Positions 1 to 12,679 of a DNA stretch of 64,000 bases are shown piece by piece. The DNA lies in NCBI GenBank assembly GCA_963971285.1, contig OZ020248.1, positions 6,138,001 through 6,202,000 of the forward strand, in the 5' to 3' direction. The DNA comes from Astropecten irregularis. Taxonomy: Eukaryota; Echinodermata; Asteroidea; Paxillosida; Astropectinidae. The position numbers were made by a program, and so were the translations under genes. Position 1 is the stretch's first letter. Every line of letters starts with the position of its first letter. A model generated the notes under the pieces. It was not told the DNA's origin, ran no database searches, and saw only the letters and a program-made list of their open reading frames with translations.

Positions 1-95
1 ACAAAGAATAGCCCCTCGTATCCTACATACTGCTGCAGCGCATCATAAGTTATACGATTGGTAGTAAGTTACGATGTGTTTTGTGAAATCGAGTT
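1..95. mobile_element. MITE family B, cut by the window edge
   Basis: GTAGTAAGTTACGATGTGTT, then TTGTGAAATCGA, is the right end of the family. The left part lies outside the window. Confidence 0.6.
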
Positions 96-539
96 CAGAT
101 CGTTGTCACAGCATAAACGCCATTGGAAATGGAAGGCAAAGTTGCAGGTGCACAAAAATTATACTATAAAGTTCCACTACAGTACGATATTCCCATGATC
201 AATCCATACCATGTATACATGTATCCAAGTGTCGGAGGAAACTGGGTTAATGCGAGGTCTATTGCAAGTCGCAAGTTCACGTGGGTCATAGGGCTAAGAT
301 AAACTTGGTTACAGTTTCGCGATTTCTCCTCCTTGTTTAGTCCCTTGGGATTTGGGGGCGAGATCTCTGTATCGGGATGGGCCGATACAATTACAGGCAC
401 ACCGGGTCGATTTGGCCGTGCAGACGTCGCAAGTGACAATATTCCTCAATGTGTAGCGATGTTTCTGCCCCAATTATTCTTCGATTTGAGGTTTGATGTT
501 TGCCTGAGGCTGTAGGCTTAATAGGAACAATTATTTATG

Positions 540-706
540 CTCGAACCGGCGACCTCCTGAACACCGTACAGGCGCTCTACCAACTGAGCTCAGTTGCTCA
601 GATGGTATTCAGGAGGTCTCCGGTTCCACTTCCAATACCGCATCAGTCAAAGTGTTCAATTTTCAATGACTTTAAATTCACTCAGTTTCCCTTGTGGTTA
701 TTTGAT
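540..706. mobile_element. Head-to-head tRNA-like SINE fragments
   Basis: On the minus strand, 540-592 reads GAGCTCAGTTGGTAGAGCGC, then GCCGGTTCGAGC (A and B boxes). On the plus strand, 586-706 carries another degenerate head and the tail TTTCCCTTGTGGTTATTTGA shared with 54.65 kb. Confidence 0.5.
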
Positions 707-867
707 GATTAAACTATTTATGCTACTAGTTGTAGTTTCTGTACAATTTTGACCAAGTTCATTTTCAAGCAGTGAAATGTTCTGAAGTTCTGACATGGTA
801 TGAAGATTTCATTGTATTGGTGCAATTTCACTTCCAACAGTTTATACATTCTTTTATTAAGATTACA

Positions 868-1100
868 GGGGCCAATTTCAAAGAGCTGCTTAGCACAAAT
901 TGTGCTTAAGCATGAAATGTCTTCTTTGATCAAACAGGATTACGGTCAAATTTCCATGTGATTTTCACTGCTTTGGACTTGTAGGCCCCTATTCGGCCAT
1001 TATTTGCTGAGCATAACATTCACAAGGAGTTTTGGCTGGTATACTTATTTTATTTACCAAGGTTTTACGATCTTATAAGCTTAAGCAAATTTTGGTCCCA
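868..1100 (+). mobile_element. MITE family C, rearranged
   Basis: GGGGCCAATTTCAAAGAGCT, then GCTTAGCACAAATTGTGC, at the head. The tail is worn (AAGCTTAAGCAAATTTTGGT). Confidence 0.55.
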
Positions 1101-1556
1101 GTTGTTGACCATCGTCGAGCTTGAATGGTCAGCGTGGGCGCGCCGCGCTTTTGCCACTTCTTGTGGGCTGACCTTCAGCCGCTTTCCTGCGAATTTTACT
1201 TTCCACATCAAGGCACCTGTCCAATTGGTCGCAATTGCTACCAAATTTGTTTAAGACTAATTGACCCGTTGGCCACAAATGAGGACCATCAAATTATAGG
1301 GAAACGGCCACCCCTTAAGTTAATACCGTGCGGCACTGTCCAGGCCCAGGCCCCAGGCCGATCTTCATCGGCAGTGCCTGGCCAAGCTCCACGCTGCTCC
1401 TGCCCTTAGGCTACAAATCTGGTAATAGTTGGCCAAGCAGTGGGCCTGGATGACTCACGCTCTCTAAAAATAAACCAGGTTTTGCAGCACGAAGCTATAC
1501 TTAAATCTATATATGACCTTGGTTAGTGTAATCATGGAGCTTGGTTTTGGGAAATT

Positions 1557-1926
1557 TTAAAGGTAATATCATACTATCGTTTTTGTCAAAGAAATACTGA
1601 GATTCATGGGCAAAAATATCAAGACAGATACAGTAACACTAACAGTCATCTGTGAAAATTTCAGCCCCATTCGGTGCCCACTTTTTGAGAAAACAGTGAA
1701 ATACAGCCACAGTCTTTTCTCTTTGATCTTTGATCTTTAAAATGTCAAAAACTATTTTTGGTCACTGGTTTGACTCTTTTCTGTAAAAATACAGCATTTC
1801 AGGCAGAAAACTTTTTACAGCATGTCTCTACCATCCCCATCTTTATACCCTGTAAGTTATACGTAAATCTGTGAACATTTCTGTTTCGGTATGTTACCAA
1901 AGTGTGATACTAGTTACTGCCTTTAA
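1557..1926 (+). mobile_element. MITE family A
   Basis: Starts TTAAAGGTAATATCATACT and ends with the inverted relative. Shares the family core GTCATCTGTGAAAATTTCAG, then GGTGCCCACTTTTTGAGAAA, and later CACCATC...ATACCCTGTAAGTTATA. No coding potential. Confidence 0.8.
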
Positions 1927-2444
1927 GGAAAAACACTAAAGCACACGTGGCGTGTCAGGTTTGTGATAATTACCCCAAAGTGACAGAAATCCCACCAAGA
2001 AGTCCTGCCATAGATTCAAGGACGGGACCAGTCTAGTCGGGATCACCAGCAATAAGGAACACACGCGAGCAATCACGGGGAGGGTTTTTATTACTGAGGG
2101 GAGGGGGGGGGGAGAGATTACATCAATTCATGAGCTTTAATTATTCACCGGAAATGATGGAGACTGGTTTTAGTTTGAGGGGCATTGAGCTGGTTTGCTT
2201 GTGATCAAGATTCCCGCTCTGGTGGGGATCTTACATCTTGGATGATATTCCTTACTCCTGAATGTTGCTAGGGAACTTTAACTGGGGATGGGGGTTAGGG
2301 CATGGAGGTAGGAAGGTTAGGGTTAGGGTTTTTGTCTTTGAATAGGTTGTGGGACAGCAAGATGGAACATTTTGTTGAGGCAGACGCGACAATGTTATCA
2401 CCTCCGAAACCCTCTCATTACCGTCCCAGATGTTGATTTCACAT

Positions 2445-2566
2445 TTCACCAAACTCATCGTAACTTACTATCAATCTTAGGACTTGTGATGCATCGCAGC
2501 CCTACGTAGGATATCCTCCGTAACTCGAGTTACGATCGATCGTAGGGCTTCATGAAATCGAACCCA
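2445..2566. mobile_element. MITE family B
   Basis: TTTCACCAAACTCATCGTAA to CTTCATGAAATCGAACCC. Internally rich in CGTAACTCGAGTTACGATCG-type palindromes. Confidence 0.75.
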
Positions 2567-2870
2567 GACCTGTTTTCCTTTGTTTGTTTTTCGTAAAGCC
2601 TTTCAAACTATAATGCCGACCATATCCCCTCTCATAATGTCTACTTCCTCTTCTCCTAAGTTATAGAAGTAGAGGTGCAATTAGTTACCTCCCAAAAATT
2701 ATGCCCAAGATCTCCTAGTCCTAGACTAAGATAAGACTCGGTTGCCAAAGCTGGAACGGAAACCAAACCGAAATTGCGAGCGAGTTTGAAGAATCACAGA
2801 TCACGGAGTATTACCTGTCCGTCACAGGCTCAGCGGAGAGATAATGTGTAGGCCCCTAAATGATCCACCT

Positions 2871-3410
2871 TAAAGAGCATGCCACATTGGTATTAAACAA
2901 ACCAAAACAAATTGTCACAGATTTACGAATAACTTTCAGGGCATGAACTCAGTGGCGTCGCCAAGGGGGGGCCAGGGGGGGGGGGGGGGGGGGCACGTGC
3001 CCCCCCTGGAAAACCTCGTGCCCCCCCATTTGAGATTTGGGTTGGCGAAAAAAAAAATAATATATATTATTGTAGTGCCCCCCAACAATTGCTAGTGCCC
3101 CCCTTGTGCCCCCCCCCCCCCCCCCCGACTCAAAAGTCTGGTGACGCCACTGCATGAACTTGGGTGCTGGTAGAAATATGCCGTTAAAATATTTCTGCCT
3201 GAAATGGTGTGTTTATCCAAAAAGAGCAAAACTAGTGATCACCAAAACAAAATTTCATCTTCATAATAATTTATAAGAAAACTTGAGTCTGATTTTCGCT
3301 ATTTTCTCGTGACTCAGATGTCCGATTGAGCTCAAATTGTCACAGGTTTATCATTTCATGTACATGCTGGACTATAGACAAAGTGTGAGTGCTGTTCTGC
3401 GACCTTTACT
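2871..3410 (-). mobile_element. MITE family A2, interrupted by the family D element
   Basis: Left part CACAGATTTACGAATAACTT up to 2949, right part from 3153 (TGCTGGTAGAAATATGCCGT) to CTGCGACCTTTA. Removing 2950-3152 and one copy of CATGAACT restores the family order. Confidence 0.7.
2950..3152 (-). mobile_element. hAT-like MITE (family D) with perfect 8-bp target duplication
   Basis: 203 bp, the reverse-oriented relative of the copy at 52.5 kb. Tips are CAGTGGCGTCGCC and GGTGACGCCACTG. It is flanked by CATGAACT at 2942-2949 and 3153-3160. It interrupts a family A2 repeat. Confidence 0.88.
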
Positions 3411-4002
3411 AACGTTTTACACGCCACAGTGAACTGAAAATTATTGTTCTCATTATATAAAAATTATACCAATAAATCTATAGGCTTTGTGTATCATTTC
3501 ATCTTGAGACACAATAATAGCTCATGCTTGGCATTGATTGATGTAAATAAATTCTCTCTCGAAACATTCTGCAGAATCCGAGGCCCTAGTCGTATATCAC
3601 AAGTGATAACGATATTATAAACACGATCTGATTGGGGAATAATAATTCATCGATTGGCTTGACATTAGGCAGATTTTTGTTTTCACCGGTTCATGTTTGC
3701 AAGGATATAAACAACTGTAAATCATTTTATCGCCGTTTTTGTGTTTTAATTCTCGCCTGATGCTAACTCGAGTGTGTCTCTTTGGCTGTGTGTGTGATTT
3801 AAATCCCATCGAAACTAGGAAGTTGTTTTCTTGTTTGTACATTGCTAAGGTAAACAATACTACACAGTGGGAACTAGGTGAAGACGTCATTATTTGCTTC
3901 GTGGGTCGTCGGAGCGCCCTCTCGTGGAATTGATAGTCGTAGAAACTTTTGATGCCCACGATGAAATCCGAAACAGATGACTCGTTTGAAACATGTTTAA
4001 TC

Positions 4003-4272
4003 AGGGGTCGATTTCACGAAACCCATCCTAACGTATAACTACAAATCGTAGAACGTATGATGCATTGCAGTCCCAGGGATCGATTGCACGAAGTCCTACG
4101 ATCGATCGTAACTCGAGTTTCGAATGGTAACCCATCTTATCCTACCTTGGGCTACAATTACGATTGATAGTAAGTTACATTGAGTTTGGTGAAATCGGAC
4201 CCAGATAGGATAAGCCACCTACGATGGGTTATCCTTCGTTACTCGTCGAGTTACAATCGAGGGTTTCATGTT
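4003..4272. mobile_element. MITE family B with another family B copy inside
   Basis: The outer copy begins GGGGTCGATTTCACGAAACC and resumes at about 4207 (GGATAAGCCACCTACGATGG). The inner copy, about 4075-4206, runs from GGATCGATTGCACGAAGTCC to GGTGAAATCGGACCC. Confidence 0.65.
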
Positions 4273-4873
4273 TTTATTCCTCCATGGTGAAATAGTCTTA
4301 CACTTGCATCAATTGCCAATTACCACAGGCACACACGTATTGTGGGGTGGGAGGGGTAGAATTGCTGTGAGGACAGGGGCTAGTCCTCGGAAGTATTATA
4401 TTGCGAACCAAAAAAGAAAGTTTTCTACACTATACGGCTCTTACGATGTATTTTGTACATTTATATAAAGCCCTCAGTCCCAGATGCACAGTGTCACTTT
4501 ACACACCCCGACTAATGGCCAAACGTTTCAAACTACTGTTGACATTGAAACAAACTGAAGACGTTTTCAAGTGGAAGGGGGGTCAAGTTGTAGTAAGCTC
4601 CGCTGTGTATTTATAGGCACAGTATATAGGGTACCAGACGAGTCGAGTTGGTTGGCATCAATCATTCAAGTTTGGACTGTCGCAGCCTGGGCCCCTGGTT
4701 CCCTGGTTCCCACCCACGTGGTTTCACGGTTCAGAGAATGGGGGAACTTTTTTAGGAGTGGTGAAAAATCACACCTGTTGCATGTGTCAGAATCTTCCTC
4801 AAAGTTTTTTTTACGTCGTGCTTCAGACGGGTCAGTTGGTGGATTTTACACGACCCGTGGTCGATCTGTTCCT

Positions 4874-4933
4874 AGCTCCATCGATCGTAACTCGAGTTAT
4901 GACGGATAACCCATCGTATCCTACGTAGTCCTA
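4874..4933. mobile_element. MITE family B fragment
   Basis: ATCGATCGTAACTCGAGTTA, then GGATAACCCATCGTATCCTA. Confidence 0.6.
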
Positions 4934-5407
4934 AATATGTTTTATTTGCTACATTTATAGGAATTCATTCTGTGTTTTCACCGTTTATTCGTTAAGATTG
5001 TTTGGAAGTAAGGACGTTTATTTTCACGCTGTAAAATGTTTTTCCCCAACTCTGATCTAAATATCAACTGATAACAAAGTTGGTAAATATTGATTGAAAA
5101 TGCCTTCTTTTTTTGGTCAAAATTGACGAGAACTTGACCCATGAATTCTAATTACGAATCAACGTGAACAGTTATAGGCCGACATTTTGTTCACATCGAC
5201 TTTTATTAAATATATAATATCATTTTCATGTTTTCGATTTCTTTTGTATTTTTGTTTTCATAGCGAGTACATTATAACAGCAGCGGTGCCAAGAAACAGT
5301 CTGATGTTTATGGTTTTCTACGTGTTCTATACTCATCCAGACATCACACATCACAGCATCAGGTAAATGAGATTTAAATTTTAATAATTTTGTGCTCAGA
5401 AATTAGG

Positions 5408-5465
5408 AAAGAGACGGGCCGATGTTTCGGTCCTATAGCAGGATCTTTCTCAAGGGCTAAACAAA
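5408..5465 (+). repeat. Shared repeat motif, first of three
   Basis: GATGTTTCGGTCCTATAGCA, then GGATCTTTCTCAAGG. The same motif is at 39186-39285 and 48330-48372, presumably from one dispersed element whose ends I cannot fix. Confidence 0.5.
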
Positions 5466-6403
5466 GAAGGTAGCAGCAGTTTATTAATTGTATAGATTTA
5501 TTTATCTATAACATTTCCATTCTGGACCACACTTAGTTTCAAACCCCTCCCTTTTGTCCTGATCCTCTCATCCATTTGTGTGTATCTTTACCTGCATTTT
5601 CTTGTCCTCTTGTAATTTAGCCTTCGAAAAAGATGCTGCTAGGATTGAAATGTGTCAGGCCCTAACTCCAAACATTCTCATTCTGGTTGAACGTAGTGAT
5701 TCGTATTTTGATGCATTTTCTTGTTGCTCAGCGCTCTGCTTTATACGAGGGAAGGAAAGTACATAATGTACCGTGTCATGATTTGATATGACTAGGGTGG
5801 GTTGGAGTCAAGACTAGGGGACCCCCTTTATAAGTTCACAATCCCGCGCCCTTCATAGACGGCCTTGTGGCCCCCACGGCTTCAGGCGACGGGTCCCTCC
5901 TCATGAGACAAAATATTGATGCCAAGTTCACGACCTGGTTTTAGGGCCAATTGGGAACGAGGGCTGGCTGGCGTAAGGGGAATCCGGGGACCGGGGCTTT
6001 TTGTCGGTTGCTTGAAGTCTACCGGATATCCTACTTGCTGCAGAAGGTTGATGGTGGTGGGGTTTGGGAGACGAGGTTACAAGAGAAGCACTCGGAGCGT
6101 GTCACTTGTGTATCACCCAGAGTTCAGATCTCCAAAGCAATTGCTAATGTTTGTCGTGCAACCAAGTTCTGCATGTCCACCATGCACGTCACTCTTTAGG
6201 TCTAAAGTGCCAGCTCAAAAAGTGGTGTATCTGATTCGGTAATGATGTCTACGACTTGTAGGCCTCATGATTTTGTGTGAAAGTTCACAGAAAATACCTT
6301 GCCCATTTTGCTATTACATTGTCTTAGTGTGTCGAGTTGTCATAGAAACTCGAAACAAGATTAGCTGTCGCGTGTGAACTCCAGTTTGCCACGTTACGGT
6401 GTA

Positions 6404-6569
6404 GCGATCTCAGCTGTCCCCTGGTCTCAGCTGTCCCCCTGACATGGGACATGGCACACCACTTAAACAGACGACTTTGCCGGTGTTAGTGCGCAGAGAT
6501 GGCATAACGTATTTTACCATTATTTGGTAAGGGGGACAGCTGAGACCGCGGGAGACAGCTGAAACCGCC
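6404..6569. mobile_element. Small palindromic MITE
   Basis: Left arm GATCTCAGCTGTCCCCTGGT, then CTCAGCTGTCCCCCTGAC. Right arm TAAGGGGGACAGCTGAGACC, then GGGAGACAGCTGAAACCGC. Inverted copies with few changes. Confidence 0.65.
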
Positions 6570-7118
6570 ACAACGGAGATTTTACCTGAGCTAATCAGAT
6601 GAGAATATTTCTGTATTCCCTCCCCATTATGATGTGTTTAGTGCCCCACTCCTGTGTAATTTTTCCCGCGCACTTTTAAGTCAAACGCGGCACGCAGGTG
6701 TTCCCCGTAGGTTTACATGTAAATTCACAAAGACAGCCTTCCGTCTACATATTTCCACCGTGATACAGCCACGAAGGTGCGGCCCAGTATATAGGTCAAA
6801 CAATCCGTTCACGAGCTCATCAATTTATTGCCAGGTCTTCAAGAAAGTGATGCAAATATCTCCTCAAAATTGGGAGTGGTGTGACGAGCCTTTTGATGAA
6901 CATGATGGGAGAAAGTTGCTCCCTTTTGCCTTAAAATGCCATCTGGCCTGTGGAAATAAAAAAGGGAAAGGCGAAATTATTCATGTTTCCATTTTCATTT
7001 TAAAATTTATCTGTGGTTGTGTGACCTCTCCGTGGAGCGACCAGACCCCTATTTTGTCATTCTAGATTTTGCTCTCACTCCAAACGCGAATCGATTACAG
7101 TGCCTTTGAAAACCAAGG

Positions 7119-7551
7119 GCCAGTGTCATTTAGCTGCTAAGCACACAAAAAATTGCTTAGCACAAAAGTGTTGCCTAATAAAACAAACCACCATTAAAAA
7201 TTCCATAATAAACCTGTGAAAATCTGAGCTCTGGGTCACGAGGAAACAGCGAAAACCCGACTCTTATAAAACATAAAGAATGGTTTTGATCGTACCCAAG
7301 ATCAAAACTGTTTTCGGTCTTTGTTTGACTAATTTATGGATAAATACATCATTTCAGGTGGAAATATTTTCTACCAGCACAATCTTCATACCCTGAAAGT
7401 TATACACGTGAGCATCTGTTTGGGTATATGGATGTTACCAATCCTGCATAGTGCATACTGTACCTTTAATCCTGTTTTTATCATGGATATCACAGATATT
7501 TCATGGTTAGCAAATTTGTGTGCTAAGCAGGGCCATGAAATTGGTCCCAGA
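7119..7551. mobile_element. MITE family C split by a family A2 insertion
   Basis: The family C head (GGGCCAGTGTCATTTAGCTG) and tail (TGTGCTAAGCAGGGCCATGA, then AATTGGTCCC) bracket an A2 copy at about 7186-7475 (ATAAAACATAAAGAATGGTT, CATACCCTGAAAGTTATACA). Confidence 0.65.
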
Positions 7552-8221
7552 GCCTCTCTAGCTAGCTATAGCTAGCTTGCTGACATGATCTTGATTATGC
7601 TAGACCATGGAGGAATGACTCCATTGCTAGATACATCAACTCACCTAGAAAACAGAATAAAGGAACGGTAGGGCTGCCGATGAATAATTTGCTGAAGTAA
7701 GTAACTTCTCCTACCAAATGTTATCCCTACTCATACCGCTGATCCAGGTGAACAGGTGGTAATGGTTTGAAACTTGAACACTACCGAGACATTTTTTCCT
7801 TCTCACTCTTCGTCCTTTTTCCTTCGTGTGCAAATTTGATGTTATTACCAAAACCGGAAATTGTTCTAATTTCCCCCAAAGTATTACCAAACGATTTCGC
7901 ACGTTTTCTTCCTCCCATTACATTCACGCACAGTCGTGATATATTGGTCGTTGACTTTTTTTGAATGCTTCAAGTACAGGAGTTAGAACCTGAATAGAAC
8001 AACACATTTTAGGGTTTTTGGAACTGGAGCTGACTAGCCTTTTTTCAAGTTGTTGTATTATTGATAATGCCAGTCTAGACAAGGTGTCAACACGTTTTGT
8101 ATACAATGCGTTAGTATAGGTTTAGTGTACGAAGCGAAACAAGTGTATAGTTGTAGGCGTCTTGAAATTTTTGTTTCTGCTAGAGCAGTTGTCGGAATTG
8201 GCAAAACTGATATGCCACCAG

Positions 8222-8360
8222 TGGTCGATTGCACGAAGCCCTACGATCTATCGTAACTCGAGTTACGAAGGATAACCGTTCCATGATTACTCTAGATCGT
8301 ATCCTACGCTACGCATAATTATGATAATATAGTAAGTTACGATGAGTTTGGTGGAATCAG
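8222..8360. mobile_element. MITE family B
   Basis: GGTCGATTGCACGAAGCCCT to GATGAGTTTGGTGGAATCAG, with a short foreign stretch near 8280. Confidence 0.7.
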
Positions 8361-8573
8361 TTGAAATATTTCTTGGTCTGCCTTTCCCCTCAGGCTTCTA
8401 GAGTCTAGACCATGCCACGGTGATATCGTTGGCCTTTTTGTACGGCATTGCACCATGTCAATTACAGAGAATGCTGCACTGAACATGTTTGGCGCACTTC
8501 TTTACCCGTCTACCGTCTTCTCGCCAAACCCCATGATTTCCCGTACCACAATTTGGACTTGGCGGGACATCAT

Positions 8574-8903
8574 TTTAAAGGTAGTATCATCATACTTTTG
8601 TAGCATACTGAAAGAAAAATCTGTACATGTAAGTTACAAGGTATAAATATGGTGATGGTAGAAACTTATCGTTCCGAGTTTTTCCGCCTGAAATGCTGTA
8701 TTTATCAAGAAAAGATTAAAACCAATGACCAAAAACTTTTTCACAAGAACGAAAATAACGGTGTAAAGATATTTAAAATACCGGGGGCGTTTTCACTTTT
8801 TCTCAAAAGGTGGGCACCGTACATTTCACAGATGACTGTTACTGTATCTTTCTCGATTTTGCGGTCATGAATCTGTATTTCTTTGATAAATACCAAATCA
8901 TGC
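8574..8903 (-). mobile_element. MITE family A, reverse orientation
   Basis: Begins TTTAAAGGTAGTATCATCAT. The family core appears reversed (GGGCACCGTACATTTCACAG, CGCCTGAAATGCTGTATTTA). Confidence 0.75.
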
Positions 8904-9495
8904 TAAACCAAGCCAAGCCTCGGCAATCCTCGCGAGAATTGGAACCTCGCGTCCCCGGTCGATAATGCCCAACTTCCGGACCCGTTAACCACACGAGACT
9001 TCTAAATCTCCACACAAATCAAATAAAACTCCTATAAACTGAAACCATGGAGAGACACAAAGCTGTGTTGACCATTAATACCGATACCCACTCCCTCACG
9101 ACAGTTATGACTGCGTAACCCTAAAAACAATATTGAGCCTACAACGATATCTGAACTCACAAACCGAATGATTGTGTATGATGTATAAAAAGATCGGACT
9201 TCCAACACGGATTGTTTCTTGTCAAACATCTCAGTGGTCCGAGACAGCTAGCGGCGGCTGGCAATTCCCACTACGGCGTTTTGAGGCGGTTGTTCCGCCA
9301 GAGTGATACGGGGCGTAACGGTCTTTTGCCCGGTGGCGCCGTCGTATCGTTACGCCGTTACGATCATGAGACGCCGAACCACTAGGCAAAGATTATTATT
9401 AACTACGGTAATACCAAAAAGCCTTTCAAGCGAACGCCAACATTGAAAAGATTACGGGGAATTGCGGCACATGCATGGTGGCGAGAACAAAATTG

Positions 9496-9889
9496 TTAAA
9501 GGTAATTTCATAGTTTTCTTTTTTTGTCAAAGAAATCCAGATTCGTGGGCAGAAAAATACAGCAACAGTCATCTGTGAAATTTCAGTCCCATACGGTGAC
9601 CAATTTTTGATGGGAAAACAGTGAAAACGCCCACGGTATTTTGAAATCTATTCACTGAGAAGTTCTGATCTCACCCCGAGATCAATACAGTTTGTTATTT
9701 TTGGTCTTTGGTTTCACTCTTCTTTCTAGATAAAAATACAGCTTTTACTCTTGTCTGGATAAATACAGCATTTCAGGCGGAAAAATGGTAACGGTATGTT
9801 TCTACCACCACCATCTTTATACCCTGTAAGTTGTAGGTAAAGCTATGAAGATTTCTGTTTCGGTATGGCTAGGTATGCTACTACTGCAG
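9496..9889 (+). mobile_element. MITE family A
   Basis: TTAAAGGTAATTTCATAG start, full family core, right end worn near GTATGCTACTACTG. Confidence 0.75.
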
Positions 9890-11009
9890 GTCTCTTGAAT
9901 GTTTTGTGTTGTGACTAACGGCCTCCTCCTCTAAGGATTGTGTTTATTGGTAGACTTTGTGTTTGGAGCCAGTCGCAGTTTTGGGCTGACTTGCGAGATA
10001 GCCCATAGTGCCCCATACTAGATGAAGCAAAGACAAAGAGGCGGGAACCCGACGATATGATTGCTGCCCAAAACTGACAGTTAAAAGAAAGTTTTAATGG
10101 TCAGTGGTTTCCGACACTAACGAGGAGGTTGCCACTCCCTGACCACAGAAACCATTCTACAGATTTGGTCACAGTGACCACACAACATAGACCTAATATC
10201 TATTTCTCCTCTAGGTTGTCAGTCGGGTTTTTTTTTATTTTACAGAAAGCAGCTAGTTGCCATAGTAATTGGTTTGAATTAATATAATGTAGGTGCAATT
10301 AGCAATGTTTGGTGAGTTTGGTCCATTTTGTGCACTGACGAACTTCGGCGTCCGGTCGTTTCGCGTGTGGAAGATGGAACAAAACAAACAGACCTCTTTG
10401 TTGGCCGTGTACAAATTGCCTTGTTCAGCATGGCCCTAACCATAGAGGTATAAAAAGGATAGGCCTACCTCCATGCCCTAACTCACTTTATAATAATGTG
10501 AAATGTCGTGTGAGGGATCATTGGAAATGTGCCAAACATTTGAGCCGGAGGCTCCTAGACCTACATTTTGAAGAAAATGTCAGTAGTGGGATCAGTTATA
10601 ACCTATAGCTTCGATAATCTGTCCTCACCCGTCACCTCCAGGGGTTCCCGGTTCGACTCCCAGCCGGGGACCCTGGTGCGAGCGTGGCTGATGTGATGAC
10701 TGTCAGTCCCTTTTACACTGATCGCATTTTCCTCTTCGGTTATTGGAACTTAATTATGAGGTTTTCCTGCATCTTGAAAATTGAGAATTTCCTAAGTGAT
10801 CCGTCCAAAACTCCTCATGTTATTGGAGAGTTGGCATGCTTCAACCCGCGCAACTATTGGAGTAAATGACAAAAGAATGAAAGAAGAATTGAACAAAGTT
10901 GGATCATTAATTCTGAATCGTAGAGTCATCTTCACTCACTATATCAGTGACAGGCTATGGGTGGGGTGGGGTGGGGTGGGGTGGGAGGGGTGGGGGAACG
11001 TGTCCCCAC

Positions 11010-11300
11010 TGGATGCTAGAAACATATCATTCAAATTTATTTTTTTTGTGGAAATGCAGTATTTATTCAGAAGAAAAGTCAAACAATTGACCAAAACATT
11101 TCTTATCTCAGTGAGATAAAAATATGAATAGATGTTTAAAATACTGTCACGGCCGTGTTGTTTTTCTTTTCATTTTTTTCTAAAAAAGTGGGCACCGTAT
11201 GGGACTGGGAATTTCACAGATGACTGCTGTATCTTTCTTGATAGTAAGCCATTGAATCTGCATTTCTTTGGCAAAACCAAAGTACGACGTTACCGTTAAC
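11010..11300 (-). mobile_element. MITE family A, partial, reverse orientation
   Basis: Contains GTGGGCACCGTATGGGACTG and ends ACCAAAGTACGACGTTACCG. The side nearest a G-rich (GTGGG)n run at 10967-10995 is truncated. Confidence 0.65.
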
Positions 11301-11307
11301 AGTTATC

Positions 11308-11520
11308 ATTATAAAACATAAAGAATGGTTTTGATCTTACCCCGAAATCAAAACTATTTTCTAATTTCTGGATAAATGCAACATTTATTTATTTAACAAA
11401 AATATTTTAATAGCATGTTTCGTTTCTACCAGCACCATCTTCATACCCTGAAAGTTATAGGTAAATATGTGAACATTTCTGTTTGTGTATGTTACCAATC
11501 CTGCACTGTACCTTTGTTAA
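11308..11520 (+). mobile_element. MITE family A2 fragment
   Basis: The stretch ATAAAACATAAAGAATGGTT through CATACCCTGAAAGTTATAGG and CCAATCCTGCACTGTACCTT matches the right half of the A2 copy at 35.57 kb. Confidence 0.65.
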
Positions 11521-12679
11521 GTTTAAGTTCGAGCAGCAGTCCTGTAAAACAACACTAAACATCCACCCTTTGTACGATAGCATACCAACTCCAAATCACC
11601 AGAGATTCAGACATCCAAATAATTATCACGGTGGCATGATTTTAAGCGCAATTAATGTTTGGTTTGTCAATCTGAAGATAACTTTAAGAAGTCCCCCGAC
11701 CCCCCCCCCCCCCCCCACCCCTCCCCCTCCCAGAATGACGATCAGGGTTTTTTTTACACGAAAAGATGTGTGATAGACATTCCGTCACTTTAATTATCAT
11801 AACTCGCCATGTATACATATTCCACATGTCAGTGTTAAACGCAGATGTTTTCATGCGACTCCGGGGCTGACGGCCCGGGCGCGAAACGGCGCGTCAACGG
11901 GCGAAGCGACCGACCTTCTCCCTTGGACCCAGATGGCTTTCGTGGTTTCCAAGTTTGGGTCGGAAATGACATAATTCAGATTAGTTTCCGATGATTTTTC
12001 TCCCATTATAGCTCCCTTTTTTATCCGATTATGTTGATGTATGGCCTGCCGATAAAGATCAGATGATTAGCTGACGACACGATGGTCAACCAGACAACCA
12101 CACTCACCGCAATATTCAATAATCATTTCCCCCAAAAAAATCAAATTGTAATTGAGAATTGGCAAAGCCCATCAGCCTAAAAAAAGAAAATTGATTACAA
12201 TTTCAGTCGAGACGACGAAAAACAACGAAACTCTTTCGACGAAATTAAATCTATACAGTTACGTCTGGAACTGAATAATGATAAATAATAACGTCGTTTA
12301 TTCGTTTAATTCCACGGACGAAAAACCTTGCCACCCTCTAAAAAAAGTTTTGGGCGCCAAACAGGAAAACCATGCGCCGGAAGTTTAATCGCCGCTGAAA
12401 CCGCCATAACCTTGGCCAATCATTATTATACGACTGGTCGTGTGTGTTGCCACTCTTGGTCTAGGCTTGAATCCAGTCTGTAAAGTCTGTTAACTTCATT
12501 ATTGTGGCTATGTGGGCTTAATGCGATTACATCCTGACACTTTCTCCTAGTCCTAGATATTATAATTATTCTAGAACAAAATGGACTCGGTTCGTCGGAA
12601 ATTGTATTTCGTTTAGTGGGACTTGGCTGCTTGCTTGTGTCCATCACGAGTCAACCACTAGCCTGAGGGTGAACGGCCT

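Noticed and set aside
2310-2332. GGTTAGGGTTAGGGTT as a telomeric repeat
   Set aside because: Only about three units; too short to mean an interstitial telomere.
6634-7065. 143-codon frame on the plus strand
   Set aside because: No recognisable domain, no flanking exon signals; chance length is possible at this base composition.
10620-10680. CCCGGTTCGACTCCCAGCC as a tRNA T-arm
   Set aside because: No matching acceptor or D-arm upstream; probably a SINE remnant or chance.
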